This document shows, one piece after another, positions 10,471 to 19,668 of a stretch of 39,214 bases of DNA; position 1 is the stretch's first letter; every line of letters begins with the position of its first letter. The notes beneath the pieces were generated by a model that was not told the DNA's origin, did no database searches, and saw nothing but the letters and a program-made list of their open reading frames with translations. A program made the position numbers and the translations under genes. The DNA is from Balamuthia mandrillaris. Taxonomy: Eukaryota; Discosea; Longamoebia; Balamuthiidae. The DNA lies in assembly GCA_031835245.1 (NCBI GenBank), contig JAVKOQ010000430.1:1-39214 (forward strand). The letters are read 5' to 3'.

Positions 10471-10684
10471 TGTTGGTTGAATTCAACCTCAAGAATAAAA
10501 TTGTTGAGAACGAGACAAGAAGTGTATTCAAGAGAATAGAGGAAGGACAACAAGAGTGAATCTCTGATGATGCTTCAAAGTACACCAAGAGATAGGAGAA
10601 AGAGAAAGGGAAAAGAAAGAAGACTTAAGAATATAGCATTGTACACGAGGAGTCTTAAGATAAGTGTTGGTGATTTTACTAACA
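10471..10684 (+). mobile_element. Ty1/copia-type LTR, copy 1 (fossil)
   Basis: A 214-bp LTR bounded by TGTTGG and TAACA. It matches, in opposite orientation, the LTR at 16812-17050. No coding part of the element is attached on this side, so it is a solo LTR or the remnant of a deleted element. It is clearly diverged from the other copy, hence old. Confidence 0.7.
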
Positions 10685-10935
10685 CACTTCTTTGCTTTTT
10701 TTTTGTTATTTTTTAATAGGTCATGTCAACATGAATCCAGAAACACAATGTGGCACTAGTTCATCATATTGACATGTCTTAAAATGTACTACTGCCTGCA
10801 CAAAAGTTGCTCCTTGCACAGGTTGGTGGGGTAGAACATGGATATATAAGTGAAAATAGACCATAATAATTATAGCCAGCTGATGGTGCTAAAAGGATCT
10901 GTTGAATGCCTCATCTAAGAAAGAGGAAGAAAGAA
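10685..10935. other. Spacer between copia LTR and LINE piece A
   Basis: AT-rich, including a T-homopolymer tract. No recognisable gene or element part. Confidence 0.4.
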
Positions 10936-11315
10936 AGATCAGAGAAAGGAAAGAGTGGTAAATACCCAACTCCATTTGGGTGGAACTAGCAGGGCAGAGT
11001 TGCATCTTTATAATCAGTATAGTGTATCTGCAGGAGGTACCATGGATGACTTTAAGGTCGCCTTGGCCGCAATTGAGAAAAGAATCCTGGACGTGGTCAA
11101 GGAAAGAAGAACCCTGATTATTGGAGGAGATTGGAATGCCAGGGTTGGAATGGGTTGGAATGGTAGAGACGAATCTATTTACAATGTGAGAGGAAAGGTG
11201 TTAGTGGAGTTTCAAAAGGCTGTCCCTCTCATTGCCTCAGCTCAAAGAGGAAATGCCAGTATTTACATAGAGATGGAAAACAAACAAGCATTGTGGACTA
11301 TGTGGTAGCATGGAG

Positions 11316-11357
11316 ATGGATGGGCAAGGTCACTCTCATGCTACCTTGCCCATCCAT
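11316..11357. repeat. Perfect 15-bp inverted repeat (hairpin) in LINE piece A
   Basis: Arms are ATGGATGGGCAAGGT at 11316-11330 and its exact complement at 11343-11357, with a 12-nt loop. The right arm does not exist in the intact LINE at this position, so it arose by a local template switch. Confidence 0.85.
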
Positions 11358-11539
11358 GAAGGATTCAGCAGATAATTGCAACAGGGTTTGGACAGAATGA
11401 TAGAAGTGGAAGTCCTACTTGGAGGACGATTGCAAGGTCACTCTCATGCTACCTTGCCCATCCATGAAGGATTCAGCAGATAATTGCAACAGGGTTTGGA
11501 CAGAATGATAGAAGTGGAAGTCCTACTTGGAGGACGATT
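11324..11539. repeat. 108-bp direct tandem duplication in LINE piece A
   Basis: Two adjacent near-identical 108-bp units, the second beginning at about 11432. The duplication is absent from the intact LINE. Confidence 0.85.
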
Positions 11540-12279
11540 GCAAGAGGAGGTGGAGGGAGTACAAATGCAGGTGCAAATGGAGAGGAATGGAAGGCCATGG
11601 TCAGGAAAACGCAGGAGGAAGCAGCTACTGTTGAAAATCTTTAGAGAAAGTGGAAAAAAGGATTGTGGAATAGTGCAATGAGATGGTCTGATAAAGAAAG
11701 GAGACTAGTAAGAGCAACAACAAGCAGGGCAAGGAAGCCTAGGTGGACAGCAGAGTGAACATCCTTGAACAAGCAAATAGTGAAAGCTCACGCTCAGTGG
11801 GGCAGAGCCCAAAGCAGTTATTAAGCACCATGGTAGCATGGCAGCCTTCATGGAACGTTGGGCAAAGCTGGGAAGGAAGGTTTCTTCCATCGGGAGCTTG
11901 CATCAAGAGGAAGCAGGTCCAGAAGGACCGTCTTGGTCTGGCAGCAACTTGCTTAAGAAGGAGAGCTTTAATCTGGCATGAAGGAAAAGATTGAAGGTGG
12001 GCAAAGCAGCTGGTGTGGACAATATTGATGGGGAAAAGATGAAGTATGGAGGTAAACATATGCAAGATGCAACTTGGACCCTGATCAAGGTCATAGAGAA
12101 CCAAGGCATATTCTCCAAGGAGTGAAAACAGGGGGTTATTCCCTTACATAAGGCAGGAGATCCCCAGAACCCAGCAAACTATAGAAGAATGACTCTCCTA
12201 TGCAATGTAGCCAAGGTATTTGAAGGAGCTATCTTGGTGCAGTTGAACATACAAGCAAGAGAGCAAAGGTGGATAAGTA

Positions 12280-12416
12280 GTAGTAGTAGTAGTAATAAGA
12301 AGTTTATTTGCTCTGAGAGCAACACCAATCTATACATAAAAAGTAAGCATTGTACATACATAGTGTACTCTTACTTCTCTTACTCCCTCATCCTCGATGC
12401 CTTTCCAATTGTTATG
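12280..12416 (-). mobile_element. 5'-truncated LINE insertion with 14-bp target-site duplication
   Basis: A 137-bp fragment of the LINE 3' UTR inserted in reverse inside piece A. It ends with AATAAACTTCTTATT plus a short TAC-repeat tail when read on the minus strand. It is flanked by an exact duplication AAGGTGGATAAGTA at 12266-12279 and 12417-12430. The single copy in the intact element (tggataagtaa) confirms the empty site. This is a textbook target-primed reverse-transcription product. Confidence 0.9.
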
Positions 12417-12501
12417 AAGGTGGATAAGTAATTTCCAGGGCGGATTTAGAAAAGGAAGGGGGGTCATGGATCAAGTGTTGAAGAAATGCCTGATGAAGCA
12501 G

Positions 12502-15253
12502 TGTTGGTAACTGCCAACATAACCAACTCTTTCTTCGTTTCTTTCTTCGTTCTTTTCTCTTTTCTGTCGACAATCTCACGTCAGCTATCATCAATCTATT
12601 ATGTCGACACTGAGTCATTCCGAAGATCTTTCTCCTGCCTTCCCTGGAACTTTCCCGAGCCTAGAACTTAAGAACAAAGAAACCAAGAAGTCACTCCCCA
12701 ACCCCGAGCCTCTTTCCTTCCTTGGTTGCCTTCTCAATTATAAATACTTTTCTTACAACCAAGAACACAAGCATGAATGAAGCAACAACACACACTTAGA
12801 AACACACTTGTTCTCTTCTTCTCATTAAATACGTTTGGCTCCTGTCTTTCTCTTTGTTCCTGTCTTGGTTCTATGCTCAGGTTCTAACAGCAGTAAATAA
12901 GATAGCACTGAGATATTTGATGGAGATCTCTGTAGTGTTAGTACTGGGGTCCAAACGAGTTTTGATGTCAGTGATGAGTGCAAGGTCTTGACCAAGCATT
13001 ACAAGTTGTCTGTTGGGAAGAGGATGAATGAAGGTGTGGTTACAGAAGTTGTTCTTTCCAATAGTGACATTGAGGGGTACCGTTGAAGAGCAAGTGATGA
13101 TAGCACTGTGGTGGATGAGCTGAGCAGCACGTCTGGCTGTAGTTATCTTGACTAAGCAAGCAGTAGTAAGGGACGAGTTAATGAGGAATGACTAGCACTA
13201 GGGCAGTTGGTGGCTGGGTACTTATTCATAGTGATTTCTGTGGAAAAAGGAGTGGAGGTGTGTGGGTATTGCCAACTTGGGAGATGTTGGTTTGCTTGTG
13301 GATAGATTGTGCTCCATGCTGTCTGTCAGCTCATCTCAGGTACTGTTTGCTCAGACCAGTAACAAAAGAATGCAAAAAAGTGAACAGAACCAAGGAATAG
13401 GCTTTAATGAAAGAAAAGTGTCATGACAGTGTGTGTGTTTGTTACTTGTTCCTTCCTGTTCCAAGAGAAAAAGAAAGAGAGAAAGAGAAAAAAGAAGATA
13501 AAGAAAGAGAGAGACAAAAAGAATGAGAAAAAGAACCAATCAAAAGAAGCCATGTGTCAGAAGGAAGAAAGGAAAGTTCCTAAGTTCCACAAGAGAGAAA
13601 CCTATGGAAATAATGAGAAGCTGATGATACTTGATGATGGGCCTGAGGTCATCAAAGTCAGAGGCAGTGACCCAGGAGTCTTTGTCTTCATCATGAAGCC
13701 TTTTCAACGGATGACGTAATAGTGATCATTGGGCGGCCTGTCATTGTTCCACTTCATAGTGATCGTCAAAGACAGGAGGAGGCTGAAACAGATGTTCCAC
13801 TAGAGTAAAGGAAGGGCTAGCTCTCTTGAGAAGAGAAGGAGGCACTCAGTCAGAAACCAGTAATGTCTTGAAGAATATAAGCGCTGGCACAATTCCTTTT
13901 CTTGACAACAAAGAGACCCAGGTACTTGGGAGCCGTCTTAGTCTTAGCACCAGAGTTGTGAAGCATGACCTTGTCACCTGGAGCAAACTCAGCAGAGCAC
14001 TGAAGGCATTTGTGGAAAGAGGCTATCTTCTCGTTGTAATCATCTGTAGCTTTCTGAATAGCAGGCCAGACTAGAGAACGGAGCTGGTCAATTTGGGAAC
14101 AGTATTCAGAAGAAGAAACAGGATCTGAAGTGACTTGAGAGTAGTCATCAAGGAGAGTCACAGGTCTGCCAAAGAAAAGCTCGAAGGGAGAAGACTTGTG
14201 TTTCTTGGTAGTATGGGTGTTGATGGCAAACTGCACTGCAGGAAGGAAGGTAGACCAATTGTCCAAGTCTGCATTTGTCATTTTGAGCAGCATGCTCTTG
14301 GCTAGTTTGACATGGCTCTCAGCAGCACTGTTGGCATGAGGATGATATGCTGAGATGAAACGATAGTCAAAGCCAGCAATGTGATGTAGGTTGGACATGA
14401 TCTCACCAATTACTTCAGGACCATATGAGAGGCAATGAACAATATTGAAGTTGGACCGCAAGATTTGGAAGGCTCAATGGTTGAGCATAGTGCTTTGATG
14501 CTTGGAGGTGAGAAGGAAGGAGAGAGCCCTGTGATTGGTAAAGAGCATCAAGTGCTGGCCAAGAAGCCAACAACAAAAGTGGCTAAGAGCAAAGACTATG
14601 GCTAAAAGCTCACACCTAGTAGCAGGGTAGTTCTGTTGAGTTTTGTTAAGTGCTTTGCTGGTGAAAGAGATATATCGAAGAGAGCCATCAGAAGCCTCCT
14701 GATAAAGAACTGTGCCAACACTGTACTGAGAAGCATTGGTACCCACTAGGAAGGATAAAGAAGAATCAGGCCTGCTGAGCACTGGCGGAGAAGACAAAAT
14801 GCATTTGAGGGTGTCAAATACCTCTTGACACTTGTTATTCCAGAATGAATGGATATCAGGAATGTGGCAAAGAGCATCCAGTGGGGCAATAAGGCTAGCA
14901 AACAGAGGAATGAAGCCACGAAGAAAGTTGACGAAGCCAAGGAATGCCTGCTTTTGTTTACCAGAGGTCAGGACAGGTAGAGAGTGTAAAGTGCTGAGCT
15001 TAATATGGTCAGGAGCATAGAACTCACTGGAGACAATAAAGCTGACTATGCAGAGGTGAGAGAAACCAAAATGGCACTTTTCCACATGAAGGTGAAGACT
15101 GGCAGCATTGATGGCTTCCAAAGTACAAGTATGCTGTGCATCGTAGCCATGTGTAGAAGGGGGAAAACTGCTGATCTATATGGTGGAAGATGCAGCTGAG
15201 GGGTCACTCAAAGTAGAAGTGTAGGCGAGGATGCTTGTGTTGAAGAGGGTGAC
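12502..15253 (-). mobile_element. Ty3/gypsy LTR-retrotransposon fossil (broken)
   Basis: Parts seen: a 388-bp LTR at 12502-12889 (TGTTGG...TAACA, with a TATAAATACTTT box on the plus strand); an integrase C-terminal part on the minus strand at about 13850-14461, with the FELFFGR motif and a downstream SH3-like segment; and an RT-connection plus RNase H part on the minus strand at about 14474-15121. The intervening 12890-13850 stretch is unassigned internal sequence. The right end stops abruptly against inverted LINE piece B, and the gag, protease and most of RT are missing here. It is broken, with several disruptions, and old. Confidence 0.75.
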
Positions 15254-15637
15254 AGCTCAAAAGGATTGCTGGCAAAAACTGCCAAATCATCTGCAAACAA
15301 CAAGCAAAAATTCCTTGCTTTATCTCCTCTTTCCTTCTCCTCTAGCAGTTCTGTACTTGTAGCTTTCTTGCCATCACATCAATGTACACATTGAATAAAA
15401 AGGAAGACAAAACTCCTCCTTACTTAACTCCTCGTTCTACCAGAAATTCCTCAGAGAGCTGCCTGTTCATACAAATGACACTCATCATATCATTGTATCA
15501 CTCTACAATAATACCCACTGCTGCCTCTTCTGCAACTCTTTTGTGCCATGTCCTTGCCAGTATGCCATGGTCAAGCATGTCATAGGCCTTGCTGATATCC
15601 AACAGAGCAATATAGGTACATTCTTTGCTTCTCTTTA
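15254..15637 (-). mobile_element. Old LINE copy, piece B (inverted segment)
   Basis: Read on the minus strand it matches about 28172-28545 of the intact LINE, including the region of RT motifs YIALLDISKAYDML and GVxxGGVLS. Its ends abut exactly the end of piece A and the start of piece D in element coordinates, so it is the inverted middle of the same ancestral copy. It contains stops and an extra insertion relative to the intact element. Confidence 0.85.
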
Positions 15638-15951
15638 CTTACATTGTTCCATCTCTTGAGCTCTGTTACTTTTCTTTCCACTTGACAGGAACTTTGTTGT
15701 ACAGTCTTCTATGATCAGCTTTGAGTCTGACTTGTTCTTCCTCTCCTTTGTCTACATTCCAGATTCTACAGTGATCTTCCCAAAGATTTGGACATCTCAA
15801 TAGGAAGTGTTCTGCTGTTTCTTCTTCAGCATTGCATGCAGAACACTTCCTGTCCTCTTCAGACTGCTGAATGACTCCCCACTTTTTTCCAATGGGTAGT
15901 CCACTACAATGAATAGTATTTATCAATCATTCTCTCCTTGGATTGGTAATC
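15638..15951 (-). mobile_element. LINE fragment, piece C (3' part of ORF2, separate copy)
   Basis: On the minus strand it matches about 29310-29620 of the intact LINE and includes the zinc-knuckle coding segment (CSACNAEEETAEHFLLRC). Piece D contains its own version of this region, so C derives from a second LINE copy. Neither end coincides with a LINE terminus. Confidence 0.8.
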
Positions 15952-17050
15952 ATGCCCTTCAAAAAGAATTAAAGTTTTTAACTTGATCAAGATATACATC
16001 CTCCACAAAGCTTGAAGACATAGCCTGTTCTGCTGCATTTAGTAGTGTTTGTTACATGCTGTACTTTTTCAACAAGTCCATTGTGTACATTGTCTAATGA
16101 AGACAAGTGATGTGGTTGTCCTTACTTCTCGATTTCCAAACCAAGAATGTACTTTGCCACTCCCAAGTCCTTCATTATGAACCTATCAGACATTTCTTCA
16201 ACATCACAATAGTTTTCAACAACTAACCCATGATAAGTTAATATATATATAAGCCAATCATTACTTTATCTCCTCCTTTGGCACAAAATGTAGACACAGA
16301 GATCAGAGATACAATGCTTGAATCCAATGTGTACTAGGAATTCAAAAATAGTGTTGTTTCATTCTTTCAGAGCTTGCTTGATTCCATAGATAGTTGTAAT
16401 AACACAAATCCTTCACGTTGATGCATATCTAATCAACTCCTTCAACTTCCTATTAAGAAATGCTGTAACCATATCCATTCGATGAATCACCTATCCTTTG
16501 CAAGTCGTGATGATAATAGTTATCCTCACAAAACTGATCTTCATCGCTGAGGAACACGTCTCATTATAATCTATTCCTCTTCATTGAGCATGTACTCTTT
16601 TTTTCTCTCTTTCTCTCTTTTTTCTTTCTTTCTAACTATCTCTATTTCTGTTCTTGTTCTGTTCTGTTTTTCAACCAACTAAACATCATACATCCTTATG
16701 AATATTTAAGGCTCCTATCTAAGAATCATGGTTCATTTAATTGTGATTGTCATCATGTGGACAGCCTTCGACCCATTAAATTTATATGGACGATTTTTGG
16801 TTCCAACAGAATGTTGGTAAAATCACCAACACTTATCTCAAGACTCCTCATGTTGGATCTGTCTTGGACTGTCAGCTCTCCTCCTTTCTTTTGTATCCTC
16901 TATCCTTCCTTATTTCCTTTTCCTTTTTCTCCAGGTGTACTTTGAAGCAATGTCAGAGATTCATTCTCGTTGTCCTTCCTCTATTCTCTTGAATACACTT
17001 CTTGTCTCATCACTGACTCTTTTATTCTTGAGGTTGGGATTCAACCAACG
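15952..17050 (-). mobile_element. Ty1/copia LTR-retrotransposon fossil (broken)
   Basis: On the minus strand it has an LTR at 16812-17050 (the inverted partner of the LTR at 10471-10684). A gag-like start lies just inside the LTR (PYKFNGSK-like). Further in, near 16110-16200, is the hallmark copia RT segment MKDLGVAKYILGLEIE. Most of the element is missing. It is broken by several disruptions and is old. Confidence 0.7.
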
Positions 17051-17813
17051 TTTTTTTTGACTTACATAAGTGATTCAAATCCCTTCTTGCACTACACACA
17101 TCATGAAAGCCTCAGTCGCTCTCAACACCCTCTATGAACAGCTTTGCAAGGCACAACAGGAGTACTATCAAATGCTCCAACAATCTTTTCAACTCAAACT
17201 CGACATCCTTAACTGTCCTGAGTCTGAACATGATGTGAAAGAAGCAGAACAGCACGCCTTAGACAACACCGTAGAATACATTAGAAAGGCCAGGGAGAAG
17301 CTACAACAACAGCTCACTTCACTACTTTCATCTCTTCCTCCTCAGCCACACTAAACACTTCTTCTACTTTCAACACAACTGCTACTTCTGTTTCTCATCA
17401 CACACAATGTCCTACACCTTGTTGAAAAACCAATCATTTCTTTCATTATGACTTCCTGTTGACACTTTCCCTGGATATCTCCAAATTTTCCCACCCTTTT
17501 TATTTTCCCCTTTTCTGCACAACACATTCAAAGCACACACTTTGGTCTACACCCCTTTTTCATGTGAATAAACCCAGAGTCACTTATATGCAGTCCCTTT
17601 CTTGTTCTGTAGGGTTATTCCTCATCAACAACATGTCTTGGGATTGGAGAACTGCACTTGCCTACCACTCTAAACAGGCTTTGGGAAAACGAATCAACAA
17701 CTCTGTTGCTTGCCCTTCCTTTCTCACAGTTGCACTAGGTAGCTCCTCCTCTCTCTACTCTTTTTCCAATAGCTTTATCGCCTTTTCCTCTCCTCTTTCA
17801 CAGGTGTCCCCTC
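17051..17813 (+). other. Probable retroelement-derived segment with a coiled-coil open frame
   Basis: A plus-strand open frame at 17070-17354 encodes a Gln/Leu-rich helical, coiled-coil-like peptide that resembles a capsid-polyprotein N-terminus. It is followed by Ser/Thr/Phe-rich sequence with no further recognised domain. Its position between the inverted LINE/gypsy block and LINE piece D suggests it belongs to the fossil element complex. It is treated as a fossil and not assigned to a family. Confidence 0.35.
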
Positions 17814-19315
17814 TCAGAGAAGTTTGAATGTGGCAGTGAAGGCAGTGAATGCTCTGGGACTTTTAACAGTTCAATGTAAAGAAATCAGTAGTACTAGTAC
17901 AAGGAAAGAAAGCTCATTGTCAAGAGTGTAAGGGGAAGGCTGTGGAACGTGTGAAGGAGGCCAAGTGGTTTGAAGAAAGTGGAGAATGGACAACTCATGC
18001 CAAGGAGAGGATCACCAAGGCCAAGCAAGCCCTTTACAGCCTTAGGCAGCGGGGAGCCATTGCTCAAGGCCTTGGTACACATACTGCCCAGATTGCCACA
18101 GAGGCTAGTGTCAAGTCTACCTTGTCATAAGGATTATACATAATGGAGCTGTCCAAATCATGGTGGAAGAAGATTGAAGCTGTGTGGAATTAGACAGCAA
18201 GAAGTGTATTGCAAGTTCATCAAAGGACTGTGGCAGGGGTTTGTAGAGCAGAATTGGGCTAGTTGACCATCAAGGCCTACTGTGAGTTGGAAAGTCAAGC
18301 AGTAGTTCGTCATGAGAGGCATTGAGCTTCTTGAACAGATAAGACAAGAGAAGAAAGAAGGTGAGGGAGGTAAAAGGACGAGTATAATGCTGAAAAGGAA
18401 GAGGATGAGGGCCTTAACTCGAGCAGCCAAGGCGGAGTATGTAGCTGAAGGAGAAAGAGGAACAAGAGCATAGCTATAGTATAACTTCTTGACAACTGGA
18501 AGATATTTGGTTGAACAACAACGGAGCTTAGTGATTACCAACCCAAGGAAAGAATATTTGATGAATACTATTCATTGTGGTGAACTGCCCATTGGAAAAA
18601 AGTGGGGAGCATTTCAGCAGTCTGAGGAGGACAGTAAGTGCCCTGTATGCAATGCTAAGGAAGAAACAACAGAACACTTCCTGTTAAGATGTCCAAATCT
18701 TTGGGAAGATCACTTCAGAATCTGGAGTGTGAACAATGGAGAGAAAGAACAAGTTAGAAAGCTGTGTTATACCACTCTCCCATAATACCTATCCCTATCT
18801 CTCCTTGTATATATATTTCTTTCATTCTATTAAAGGTCTCTTCCCTGCACACAACGAGTTGGTGTCTGTTGGGTTGTTCCCTCACCGGCCTTATCAGCTG
18901 ATCATAGAAGACTGTACAACAAAGCTCCTGTCAAGTGGAAAGAAATGCAATAAATCTCAAGAGATGGAACAATGTAAGCAAAGTTGTAAACGGGTCTGGA
19001 GATTATAGGCAGCAAGAGCAAGTTGGAAGCATGGAAGTTCTTCTGCATTTTATCAATCTTTGGAAGTAATGTAAAAGCAAGGAAAAGAGAAGAAAGGAAA
19101 GGGGAAAGAAAAGGATAGCTAGATGATACAAAGTTAGTCTGAAATCTCATTCAACACCTTTCACTTGTGAACTGAATAACAATTGGGAAGGCATTGAGGA
19201 TGAGGGAGTAAGAGAAGTAAGAGTACACTATGTATGTACAATGCTTACTTTTTATGTATTATGTATGGATTGGTGTTGCTCTCAGAGCAAATAAACTTCT
19301 TATTTCTACTACTAA
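17814..19315 (+). mobile_element. Old LINE copy, piece D (3' portion to the natural 3' end)
   Basis: It matches about 28546-29936 of the intact LINE, through RT motif 7, the zinc knuckle (CPVCNAKEETTEHFLLRC) and the 3' UTR. It ends in AATAAACTTCTTATT followed by TCTACTACTA. It has many stops and several small deletions. A 132-bp LTR-like insertion (18765-18896) lies inside it. Confidence 0.85.
18765..18896 (+). mobile_element. Short solo LTR-like insertion with AGCTG duplication
   Basis: A 132-bp segment TGTTATACC...CTTATCA interrupts LINE piece D at a site that is continuous in the intact LINE. The 5-bp AGCTG occurs on both sides (18760-18764 and 18896-18900). Size, TG...CA ends and a 5-bp duplication suggest a solo LTR of a small Ty1/copia-like or TRIM element. 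No coding part is present. Confidence 0.6.
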
Positions 19316-19668
19316 GTATGTACAACTCTTACTTTTTTACATATGGTTTGGCATTGCTCTCTAGTTGCTTTTTTTTAAAGAACATCTTAATATAACAATA
19401 GTTTAATTGAATGTTTTATTTGTAGACTAGCAGAACCACAGTTATATTATATTTTGAACATGATTTGCCTATTCTTTCTTATTTAACAAGGATTGTATTT
19501 TGCACATTCTTGTGTCATCTGAGGATATTAATAATATGCAAGCTTTGCTTCCAGTAGTTGTATCTTCTCCTACTCATCACTGTTTGAACCATTCTTTAAA
19601 TCAATGATCATTGTTGCCGTCTGTATTTCTCTTAGAGTTAATAACAAATACCACCATTTGGTTTTTTA
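19316..19668. other. AT-rich spacer between transposon island and HAL
   Basis: AT-rich; it starts with a second partial echo of the LINE 3' terminal sequence (TATGTACAACTCTTACTTTTT) and ends in the HAL 3' UTR. No gene seen. Confidence 0.45.

Larger units (their letters stand above)
10936..12501 (+). mobile_element. Old LINE copy, piece A (5'-truncated)
   Basis: It is homologous to about 26648-28174 of the intact LINE. It starts inside the endonuclease region of ORF2 and ends in the reverse-transcriptase region just before the (K)RSKERTY motif. It contains many stops and frameshifts and lacks a segment equivalent to about 27442-27620. It also carries a 108-bp tandem duplication (about 11324-11539) and a nested 137-bp reverse LINE insertion (12280-12416). 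Differences from the intact copy are dominated by CpG to TpG/CpA changes. It is plainly non-functional. Its continuation is found inverted at 15254-15637 and then upright from about 17814. Confidence 0.85.

Noticed and set aside
12498-12893. GCAG on both sides of the 388-bp LTR as a solo-LTR target duplication
   Set aside because: The interrupted LINE sequence does not resume after the right copy, so the four-base match may be chance.
10471-17050. The two copia-type LTRs as the two ends of one element
   Set aside because: They are in opposite orientation and separated by unrelated elements, so they cannot be the paired LTRs of a single insertion as it stands.
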